A stretch of 64,000 bases of DNA from Mikania micrantha. Lineage: Eukaryota > Streptophyta > Magnoliopsida > Asterales > Asteraceae. The stretch covers positions 50,847,372 through 50,911,371 of the forward strand of contig CM018682.1 in the NCBI GenBank assembly GCA_009363875.1, in the 5' to 3' direction. Of this stretch, positions 55,346-64,000 are shown piece by piece. The notes under the pieces were generated by a model. The model ran no database searches and had not been told where the DNA came from. It saw only the letters and a program-made list of their open reading frames with translations. Each line of letters starts with the position of its first letter. Position 1 is the stretch's first letter. Made by a program: the position numbers and the translations under genes.

Positions 55346-55356
55346 TACTCCCCCTT
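55346..55356 (-). other. Polypurine tract of SIRE2
   Basis: AAGGGGGAGTA on the minus strand lies directly before the LTR start TGTTGGTGC. It is the expected primer for plus-strand DNA synthesis and fixes the LTR boundary. Confidence 0.92.
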
Positions 55357-55369
55357 GGACCTAGTTCTT

Positions 55370-58300
55370 TACTTTGCAGCATCCTTCTTGAAGTACTTGT
55401 CTAAGATGGCTTTCCAGTCTGATCCTGCATGAATCCTGAAACCATACAAATCCTGATCACCCTCATGAACTGTAATGCCTGCTCCATATCTTTAACATCA
55501 AAGAAGATCTGGTGAAGGTAGAGAATTTTGACATCGTTGTGTGACAAATTGGTCAACCACATCGGGTCAAATATACGTTCAGTCTCCTACTTCTTTTCTT
55601 TGCAAAGCACTACTACAGCCTCTCCAGTACGCCCGTCATAATACCACCATTGGAAGCCTTCCATAAAGTCTTGACGCATCTTCCTCAACAGAATCTTCTT
55701 CATGACTTTAGGAGGTAGCGCTTCAGGATGACTTTATGCTTGCGGGTATCTCCATCAATCTCAGGTAAGTAATATCATTCAGGTTGCTGAGGCCTGAAGT
55801 TCACCCACCTCTTCCTGTACTCATACTGGATTTTTCTTAAGAACTAGTCAGACATCCCAGAGTCTTCACAATATAGCATCTTCAATCGATCAAGATGATT
55901 AACTTCGAAGCCAGGCAACGTCTTGAAATCATGTGGATGCTTGAAGTACTATATTCCCTGCTCTCTCTTAACTGCATAGCACTGTAAATCATGAAAATAT
56001 GCCCAGCTAATGATTTGACCTCTAGCCCTGTAGCCTTTGGTCCTATAGAGTTTGGTGTGGGTAGTTGGCATCTTCACAGTGCTCCTCTTCTTCAGTTTCT
56101 CCCAATATGCTTTCCATTATTCCTTCCTTTGTTGAATTTCATCAACTAAAGACTCACCACCATTAACCCTTTCTTCTACGGTTCTTTTCAGGTCCTCTTC
56201 AGTGGCTTGTCCAAAAAGGTCAGTGAAAGTTGGTAGTTCGCCCTCAGCCGAAGTATACTTTGTAGTTTCCTCCTCTGTGATATCTTCCAAGATAAGCTCA
56301 TCAACATCATCAAAAATTTCTAGAGAAGGCTCATCATAAGCAAGAGCTGAAGTATCATCAATCACAACTTTGTCAGGTTCAACTTGAACAGCTCTGCTAT
56401 CTGCTCCTTTGTTAAGCAGTGTATAATCTCTCCCTTCTCCTTGTCATAACTAACTGAGTGCTGTATAATGCTCTGAGTGTCTAAAGTCATCGTCAGTGTC
56501 TCATCCAATCGACGTCTCAAGGGCACAACTTCAACTTCCTTAGTAGCTGCTGGTTCTTCTGTCTGAGTAGGAGGAGGAGAAGGAGCCCTAGCACTCTTAT
56601 CGTGCTTGGTCTTTGTCCTGATCTCAGGAGGAGGGGCTTGCTCATCAGCATCATCTGAACTAGAAGAACTAGCAGACCCGCTCCCTGACCTATCTTCATC
56701 GTTACCATCAGAGTCATCATCTTTGTCTGACTCTTCATAATCAACCTTCTCCTCATCAGATTTATCTTCCTCTTCTTCCTCTTCTTCATCTTCTTTCTCT
56801 TCATCTGAGTCATCGGAGTTAGCTGCAGTGCCTTCAATCCTTGGAGTGCCCTCTTTAGAACTTTCAACAAGTTCAGCAAGTCGGGCATTTTCAGCTTCCT
56901 GGACAAGGATACGGTTACTGAAATCAGTGGCAGTCAGAGCCAACTGATTGTGCTTGTCAATCTATTTTAGCAGTTGTTCCTCCTATTGAGCTGATCTTGC
57001 TCTCAGATCTGCCCTTTGATCTGCAGCTTTAAGCAACAAAGTATCCTGATCAGTTATCCTCTGAGAGAGCTGAGCAATCACTAACTCCTGCTCTCTGTTC
57101 TTTTTTTCTTGCTCCAGGTTTCTTTCCATCAACCTAAGGACCATACTGTTCAGAGCACTCAGCTGCTCGACAACTGAAACAGTAGGTATAATCAAATCAG
57201 CTCATGTGATGGAAGGACAAGTAGAGGCAGTAGTGTAAATAGGAGCCTGAATACTAGAGGTAGTCAGAGGGGAAACAGTGGAACGTGTCGGAACAGCCCT
57301 TGACCTGGCCAGTGAAGAAACTATAACTGCTGCCACTGATGAAACAGTCGTTGTAGCAGCAGTTGACAGTTCTGACCTCCTCTGAAAGAGAAACCTAGCC
57401 CTTTTCCTCTTGCCTGAGGGAGATGATGTGGCCTGACTAGCGGCAGTAACAGTCACAGCTGCAGTGGCTGAAGAAGAAGTATGTGGAGGAGGTGAGATGT
57501 CAAACTTTGGGATAAAAGAAGGATCAGTAATCTCTTCAAGCTCAGCTTCACTGCGTCTCTTCCTCTTCTTTATAAGTCTACCTCCCACCCATACATCTTC
57601 AAACTCATCATCAGGAGTGTCCTCTGAATCTGAACTCTCATCACCTTCCTCTCCTCCATCCTCACCACCGGCATCCTCTGATTCATCTGAATCCTCTTTA
57701 TCTTCTGCAGATGTAGTACCAGTCATCTCAAGTGGAGTAGAGACTGTGGCTGTAGAAGTGGCCATAAAATCCAGATCCATCAAAGAATCAATATCAACGT
57801 CATCATCAGCAGCAGATGTATTGACTCGAGCAACAGTGCTAACAATAACAGCACTAACACCAGCAACAATAACAGTGCCATCAGCAGCAGCACTAACATC
57901 AACACCAGCACCTGCATCTCCTCCACTAACACCAGCACCACCACTACCTTCATCACCAGCACCCTCATCTCCATGATCATCACCATCATCACTAGGAACA
58001 ACAATATCCTCCATGTCAGAGTCTGAGTCATCATGCATCCATCTCCTACCACCTAGAGCCACATAATCGGGTCTTAGAAGATGACCAAACAATGAACGAA
58101 CAGGAGGCTTCCTCTCCTTCCCTCTGTAAGACATCACTCTGTTGAGTGTGATATCACTCATTTGCTCTAGACGAATAACATCAGTGCTGATCTTCGGCAA
58201 GTCAAGTAACTGAGCATCAATAATCTGCTGGAGGAACCGAGGGTACATAAGAAACTTCTTATCTCCATTGAGCACCACATTCTTCTTCGTGTGGGTGAAA

Positions 58301-58836
58301 ATCATCTCTGAAAAGTTAAAGGGCCTATTCAGCACCAAGGCAACGAATGCACACTGAATAGTCTCCCTCATATCATCAAAACCACCTCTCCTAGAGCCCA
58401 GGCAGTGAATAAGCACATGCGCTATATACTTGAACTATGGAGACATGAATGCTTTGTTGAGAATCCCAGCTCCAAGATCACCTTGATACTTGCACAGCAT
58501 AAAACATCCACGAACCAAGTAGCGGTCAAGTAGAATTGGCCGATCTGGTGTGTCCTGAAAACCACGTATCCTCCTGATATGCTCAGCAGAAACAACGACG
58601 TCATGGCCTAGCACCTTGCCCCTGATGATTGGTGGCTCAACCTCGCAGTCAATGTCAGCAGATCTCCAGAAGTCCTGGTGATGAGACTGATAGGGAACAT
58701 GAACAGTAGAAATAGTAGCAAAGATCCTGGAACACCTCAGAAAGATAATAATCTCAGTGAAGTGACGGGCATTCGTCGTGGTGAGATCCAGGTGAGCACA
58801 AATGTTGTTCTTCGTCACTGATTTGTATCCATCCAT
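55370..58836 (-). pseudogene. SIRE2 env-like third ORF
   Basis: The start is probably ATG at 58836 (MDGYKSVTKNNICAHLDLTT), in frame with an earlier ATG at 58860. The N-terminal domain has RHFTEIIIFLRCSRIFATIS, HDVVVSAEHIRRIRGFQDTP and LVRGCFMLCKYQGDLGAGIL. After an in-frame TAG at 58437 it continues with GGFDDMRETIQCAFVALVLN, RPFNFSEMIFTHTKKNV and KKFLMYPRFLQQIIDAQLLD. A middle region is acidic and Ser/Thr/Ala-rich. A coiled-coil-like block follows (LSALNSMVLRLMERNLEQEK, SQRITDQDTLLLKAADQR) with stops at 57200 and 56980, then a D/E tract (56840-56700) and LPTFTDLFGQATEEDLKRTV after a frameshift near 56365. From 56110 to 55370 it is badly broken. SIRE-type elements carry such an ORF; no signal peptide or membrane span is evident, so function is open. 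Confidence 0.78.
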
Positions 58837-58860
58837 ACTGAAAAACAAAGAAATACACAT

Positions 58861-60957
58861 GTTAGTACAATTCAGTTGATCCGTAGAATCAAATTAGAAA
58901 ATTAACAAGTAGATCATTTGGCCGAATGTAATTGATTTGGCCGAATGATCCTTGGTCGAATGAGTCATTCGCCGAATGAGTCATTCTGTCGAATGAGCTT
59001 CATTCGCTGAATGGGCTTCATTTGCCGAATGCGTTTCATTCGTCGAATGGGCTTCATTCGCCTGACTGTTGAGATTCAAATTCCAGTTGACAAATTTTCG
59101 AATCAACTCATAAAAATCATGCAACCATACTCAGAATAGACCGATTAACGCTATTAAAACTGGTCTCATGAGGTTTCAAGTTCATTTTGTCCATTTATTT
59201 TGAAATGACAAGTTAGAACCCTAAAACCCTAGAACCGACCCTATTTCCTGTGATTCCACGGTCAAAAATCGTTTATCTTGGATCCACCAGTACCTGAGAC
59301 GATGAAGAGATGAAGTATCAGTATTTTGGTGAGTGAATTGAAGGACAATCAGATAAACTAGTACGAGGTGTGATTCGGGCGAATAACACACAGTTAAGGG
59401 CGAGAGAATGAGAATGGGAGAATGGGGGTAGTTCAGCCGAAACAAATGTTTAAATAGTAACAGTCATTTGCCAAATGAGTCTAGCGAATGAACTGTTTCG
59501 TCCGAAAATTCATTCGGCCGAATGAGATTCAAAGTCAATGTTCATTCGGCGAATGAAACAGACAAATAGCTTCCTACGGCCCAGGTTGATTCGGCCGAAA
59601 GACTCATTCGCTAGAGTGAAGTCATTAGGTCGAATGAGCCATTCTCCATGTTCATTCGTACGAATGAGACCTTGCACTCACAAACACAACTTGATTTCAA
59701 AATTTAACATTATGATCTATTAAATGGGTGCCATTATGAAGATAAGTCTGATGGATGATGGATTCAGATATGACAAACATCTGAACCTACAAATGATCAT
59801 CTAAACAAATTTTAAAAATATAAACTCTTTTTGTGTTTTTCTGAAACAAAGTACAGCTGTACAACTAGCAACTAATAACAAAAAAAACACATATTTTTGT
59901 GAGAAGTCTATTGAGAAAATAAAACATACACCTAATCACATCAAATCAGCGTCACTGAATGTTCCACTTCGAACACATTTGTCTAATGATATGATTACTT
60001 ATATATTTGTCCATTTTAAGCTTTACAATACAAAACTTCTAAACTAATTTGATGATTACTCATGTTTTCTGACTGAGTTACCCATTTTTTTTAACCAACA
60101 CAGATCAAAAACAGTTTGTAACTCATCTCTGCATAGCTTAGAACCTAACATCACAAATTCTATAAGGTTCCAATTTATTTTCTTTTTGTATTTTTCTTTT
60201 GTCTCTCATGTTGAACACATTCTCATGGACGGCTTTAGCTAGGTCTTTACAAAGTAGTATGGCACGTATACAGACCTGTGTTGACATGATTGATTTGTTC
60301 TATCCAAATGGACGGCTTCAGCTAGGTCTTTACAAAGCAATATGGTACGTGTATGGAATCGAACTTATTTTGTTTTTGTATTTTCACAAGCTTAATACCA
60401 GCTTGATTTTATTTTATTTTCTTATGATTCAATCATTCTCATCTGAATGGATGGCTTCAGCTAGGACTTTACAAAGCAGTATGGCACGTGTATAGATTTG
60501 AATTCATGAATCATTGGAAACCTTATTAGATCCTATGATGACATGTGTATGCCTGATTTGAGTCAAAAACTATTTCTCACTTAGCTGATTTTCTAAAACA
60601 GATCCCACAAATCAGACTTTCTAAGTTATCACAAATTGTTTATACATTTTGTAAAGTCGGCATATCAGTGCATCAATTCACAATTGTCATATGTTTTCAG
60701 CTTATGCATTCACCTTATCTTTTTAAGACATGATAGATTAATACATTACTCTCCCAAAGAAGATTTTCTCATTTTTATAATTTTTAATTGTTTTTGTACT
60801 TTTCAAATTTTTAATGTTTTTGGTTTTTCAAATAACCTACTTTTTCTCCCCCTAAAAACCTAAAGCAGAAAATCTTTTTGAGTTTTTGAAGAGATATATG
60901 AAATAACAGAAATACCTAATAATGAAAAATAAAACAAAATAAAACTAACTAATAAAA
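58861..60957 (-). other. SIRE2 spacer between pol and the env-like ORF
   Basis: About 2.1 kb without homologous ORFs. Next to the env-like start (58920-59070) and again at 59440-59680 are many CATTCG/CGAATG words and TGAGTCA heptamers, as in the LTR. A T-rich stretch with TTTTTGTATTTTT words lies at 59800-60860, and three copies of the 50-bp spacer motif at 60224-60495. It is collinear with the SIRE1 spacer. Confidence 0.75.
60224..60495. repeat. Three copies of the 50-bp spacer motif in SIRE2
   Basis: Copies start near 60224, 60305 and 60446: ATGGACGGCTT(T/C)AGCTAGG, (T/A)CTTTACAAAGCA, then TATGG(C/T)ACGTGTA. The third contains CACGTG. SIRE1 has four copies with the same internal order at 22355-22672, so the repeat predates the split of the two copies. 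Confidence 0.87.
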
Positions 60958-62167
60958 TCAATGATCATTTGTTAGTTTCAGATGAAGGAAGGACTTCATC
61001 CTTTTGAAAAACACCATTAGCCGATAGCAGATATAAGAATCTGGGTTTATCAAAAGCTTTTGTAAAAGATCGGCTTTCTGGCAATCGGTGTGTATTTTGA
61101 CAACATCGATGAGTTTCTTTTCAAAACAATCACGTATGAAGTGATATTTGATATCGATGTGTTTGGTTTTCGAGTGCTGGACTGGATTCTTAGTAACAGC
61201 TATGGCGGCAGTATTATCAACATAGATAGGAGTGTTAGAAAAATGTAACCCATAGTCCCAGAGTTGCTGTTGTATCCAGATGATTTGTGAACAACAACTA
61301 GCAGCAGCAACGTATTCAGCTTCACAGGTTGAAGTAGACACCGACGTCTGCTTCTTGCACTGCCAGGTAACTAAATGGGTTCCAAAGAACTGACATCCCG
61401 CAGACGTTGATTTGTAGTCTCTCTTGCATCTGCCATAATCTGAATCACTGTATGCAATAAGCTCAAAGTTATCATCATTAGGATACCATAATCCAAGATC
61501 AGGAGTACCCTTTAGATAACGCATAATCCTCTTCACAGCAATCAGATGTGATACTCTTGGTTTAGACTGATAGCGAGCACACAAGCAAGTGGCAAACATG
61601 ATATCTGGCCGAGAAGCATTAAGATACATGAGTGACCCAATCATTCCTCGGTACAGAGTGGCATCGATTAACTCCCCCTTTTCATCTGGTGTAATCCCGT
61701 GATTAACAGCCAGTGGGGTACCAGCAGGCTTTGCATCTGACATAGTGAACCGGCTCAGAATGTCACCAACGTATTTGGTTTGATGAATGAAAATCCCTGC
61801 CTCAAATTGATCCACCTGCATTCCGAGAAAAAAATTCCATCTCCCACATTGAGCTCATTTCAAACTTGTCTTTCATGACCCCCTCGAATTCCTTGCACAA
61901 ACTATCATTTGTAGAACCGAAAATGATATCGTCCACATAAACTTGTACCAAGAGCAAATCACCATCCTTCTCTCGAATAAACAGTGTGCAGTCAATCACA
62001 CCTCTTCTGAACCCGTTGTTTATAAGGTGAGCAGATAGTGTCTCGTACCATGCTCGCGGTGCTTGATGCAATCCATATAAGGCCTTGTCTAGCTTGAAGA
62101 CTTGGCCACGATGCAATGGATCCTCAAACCCGGGAGGTTGACTAACATACACTGTTTCGTTGATCAC
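60958..62167 (-). pseudogene. SIRE2 RT C-terminal half and RNase H
   Basis: The first frame (62167-61802) reads ETVYVSQPPGFEDPLHRGQV, KALYGLHQAPRAWYETLSAH and VQVYVDDIIFGSTND, with the catalytic Y-V-D-D. A one-base change in an A-run near 61835 shifts the frame. The second frame (61821-60958, 287 residues) gives the connection and RNase H: IHQTKYVGDILSRFTMSDAK, YRGMIGSLMYLNASRPDIMF, SDSDYGRCKRDYKSTSAGCQ, STSTCEAEYVAAASCCSQII (catalytic E) and IYVDNTAAIAVTKNPV (catalytic D), then HIDIKYHFIRDCFEKKLID. The end at 60958 is the pol terminus; the last residues extend past the usual end of the domain. Apart from the shifts the domain is well preserved. Confidence 0.92.
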
Positions 62168-63060
62168 ACCGTGAAGAATGCACTCTTGACATGCATTTGA
62201 TAGACTTTAAATTTCTTGAAGGATGCATATGCCAAGAAAATACGGATTGCTACAAGTCGGGGAACTGGTGCAAACACTTCATTATAATCCAATCCTTCAA
62301 TCTGTCTGAATCCTTGAACCACCAGACATGCCTTGTGTCGTACAATGATCCCTTGATCATCCCTCTTGCAACGAAGAACCCATCTGGTGCCTATAACTTT
62401 TGCACCTTTTGGTTTGTCAACAAGTTGCCAAACACCTAATTTCTTGAATTGCAGAAGTTCTTCTTGCATGGCATCAACCCATGATTCCTCTCTCAATGCT
62501 TCAGTGACTATGCGCGGTTCAACTTGAGAGATGAAGCAGGAATGGGCACAGTAATTTACATCAGCAAAGTCAAGAATATCAACAAGACCTCCAGAAAATA
62601 GCTGATTTCTTGTCTTAACCCCGTTAAGCGGACTTCTAATAATATTCTCGTGTGGATGAATGCGATTGATTCTTCCAATAGGATGATCTGGAACCTCAAC
62701 ATGTGGATCAAAATTGTTCAGATTCAAGCCCTCAAGTCCTGGCACAAGATTGTCAACATTTGGTTCGGGTGCAGCAGGCTGAACTGGGTTATCATTTGTG
62801 TATGAGCTGTCATCATTTATCTCTACTGTGGGAATTGAAGTGGATGAAAGTTGCACTGGTTCATCAGGTGCATTTTGTGCATCATACATCATTTGAACAG
62901 CAACATCTTCATCATAGTACATGGGAGGCATACTGAATGAGTCGAAAAGACCTGAATAATCAAACATACAGTCTGGACCTTTCCCAGATGGGGACATAGA
63001 ATGTCTTTGAACATCAACATGCTAACACTCCTCCACATTCTGTGTTGATCTGTTGTAGAC
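62164..63060 (-). pseudogene. SIRE2 integrase-RT linker and RT N-terminal half
   Basis: The linker is acidic and Pro/Asn-rich (FDSFSMPPMYYDEDVAVQMM, IPTVEINDDSSYTNDN). The RT then begins HPIGRINRIHPHENIIRSPL, ESWVDAMQEELLQFKKLGVW, GTRWVLRCKRDDQGIIVRHK, GFRQIEGLDYNEVFAPVPRL and YQMHVKSAFFTV. A one-base loss near 62165 puts ETVYVSQPPGF in another frame. In VYQM-H-VKSAF the usual catalytic Asp (QMDVKSAF in related elements, and kept as QMDVN in SIRE1) is His, which alone would inactivate the enzyme. No start codon is expected inside the polyprotein. Confidence 0.9.
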
Positions 63061-64000
63061 TCTTTTATTAGGAATATTGTACCCAAGAAAATACCATTCT
63101 TCCACCTTCTCATTGAACGTGCCCTACTCGTATTTCTTAAGCATCGTGCACGGCGCACCAAAAGGTTCAAGATACTTAAGATTTGGCTTTTTGTTGTGGA
63201 GTAGTTTAAAGCAAGTATTCCCATGTCTTTTCACTATCAATTCCCGGTTCAGTGTGTAGCAAGCGTTTGCTACAGCTTCATTCCAGAACTGAACAGGAAG
63301 TGATGAATCAACAAGCATCGTCCTAGCAACCTCAATCAAAGTTCTGTTCTTCCTCTCAGCAACACTGTTCATTTGAGGGACATATGGAGCACTAAATTGT
63401 TGAACAATGCCCCATGCATTACAAAAATTCTCAATGTTGTGATTATTGAACTCCGTCCCATTGTCTTTTCTGAGCATACGAATCTTGAGCTTATAAAGGG
63501 ATTCAAGTTTGGTCACCAACACTTGAATACACTCAAACATTTCATATTTCTCCTTTAGAAAGAAAACCTAAGAGTATCTGGAATACTTATCAGTAATGAC
63601 TAAACAGTATTGATCCCCAGCTATACTCTTGCGGTTCACTGGACCAAATAAATCCATGTGGAGAAGCCCAAGAGGAACAGTGATTGAATGAAACATCTTC
63701 AGCTTGTGAGACTGCTTGGTCTGCTTTCCTTTCTTGCATGAAACACAGATATCAGACAGCTTAAAATTCTTCAGACTGACCCCCTCAACAAAGTCATTAT
63801 GTACCAAATGATTCATCTTGTGTAGACTCAAATGGCCCATCCTCTTATGCCAAAGAATTGAATCTTTCTCAGTTGCCTTTGACATAAAACATGAAGCTTT
63901 GGAAGATGTTGTTGAAGCTGTAGCCATGTTGAGCACATACAAGTCCTGCTTATGGGGAGCTGACATGAAAATCCAATCGTCAGGAATTGTCACACCTTGC
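63061..64000 (-). pseudogene. SIRE2 integrase (runs out of the window)
   Basis: From the window edge: FMSKATEKDSILWHKRMGHL with CVSCKKGKQTKQSH is the zinc-binding domain (H-H-C-C). The core has LLHMDLFGPVNRKSIAGDQY (first Asp), a TAG in place of the usual Trp after SRYS near 63566, RMLRKDNGTEFNNHNIENFC (second Asp) and PQMNSVAERKNRTLIEVA (Glu). FWNEAVANACYTLNRELIV and FGAPCTMLKKYE follow, then a second TAG near 63122 and a third near 63021. All stops are in one continuous frame with the RT N-terminal part, so only point changes separate this region from an open frame. Confidence 0.9.

Larger units (their letters stand above)
54687..64000 (-). mobile_element. SIRE2: SIRE/Maximus-like Copia element with env-like ORF (5' end outside the window)
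   Basis: On the minus strand from the window end: integrase, RT, RNase H (to 60958), a spacer of about 2.1 kb with repeats, env-like ORF (58836 to about 55370), polypurine tract (55356-55346) and 3' LTR (55345-54687). The 5-base flank at 54682-54686 is TATAA; its partner and the 5' LTR, gag and protease lie beyond 64000. Compared with SIRE1 it has fewer lesions: a few in-frame stops and frameshifts in pol, and more in the last part of the env-like ORF. Confidence 0.92.

Noticed and set aside
57464..57976. 170-residue plus-strand ORF, Ser-rich
   Set aside because: It is the antisense of the acidic, Thr/Ala-rich part of the SIRE2 env-like ORF; low-complexity coding creates open shadows.

Overview
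The window looks like a nested retrotransposon block from a plant nuclear genome. I find no convincing host gene, tRNA, rRNA or CRISPR array. Nearly every base can be assigned to LTR retrotransposons (Ty1/Copia and Ty3/Gypsy) or to the long LTRs they leave behind. The daisy family (Asteraceae) is the most likely source. Two features seen repeatedly in that family as I remember it support this: a SIRE-type Copia element with a long third ORF after pol, and a Tekay-type Gypsy element with an extra acidic ORF rich in Asp-Pro-Glu-Glu ahead of gag. The species cannot be named from sequence alone.

Layout. Bases 1-381 are a minus-strand Copia gag/protease-region fragment. From 382 to about 25292 lies an old minus-strand SIRE-like Copia element (SIRE1): 3' LTR, env-like ORF, spacer, RNase H, RT and part of integrase. 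A plus-strand Athila-like Gypsy element (1605-18386) split its env-like ORF. That Gypsy contains a second Copia element (from 9536), whose gag is in turn split by a 3.6-kb solo LTR (12116-15738). A deletion near 18300 removed the 3' half of the inner Copia and most of the Athila 3' LTR. SIRE1 integrase is broken at 25293 by a plus-strand LTR (L3). L3 is broken at 27036 by a minus-strand solo LTR of about 4.4 kb (LTR1, ending at 43158), and LTR1 is itself broken by the best-preserved element, a Tekay-like chromovirus (27469-39191, target duplication ATGTT, LTRs of 2.8 kb).

From 41997 to 53190 a composite unit of about 1.88 kb, made of part of LTR1, a short flank and part of another LTR (LTR2), is repeated about four times head to tail. 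The third copy carries another solo LTR (46012-49728). After an AT-rich stretch, a second minus-strand SIRE-like element (SIRE2) runs from its 3' LTR at 54687 out of the window at 64000, with PPT, env-like ORF, repeat-bearing spacer, RNase H, RT and integrase.

No autonomous element is intact. SIRE1, Athila and the inner Copia carry many stops and frameshifts. SIRE2 and Tekay carry only a few, several of them explained by single C-to-T or G-to-A changes. The most interesting signals are non-coding: (1) an array in LTR1 with a period of about 76 bp, in which each unit holds a 6-7 bp stem whose two arms change together; (2) 14-bp-stem hairpins with compensatory changes in the 3.6-kb solo LTRs; (3) family-specific palindromes present both in the LTR and after pol in Athila and SIRE; (4) the tandem LTR1/LTR2 composite array; (5) a duplicated polypurine tract in the Tekay element. 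Terminal boundaries are supported by target-site duplications where stated. Domain calls are from motif reading, not database searches.
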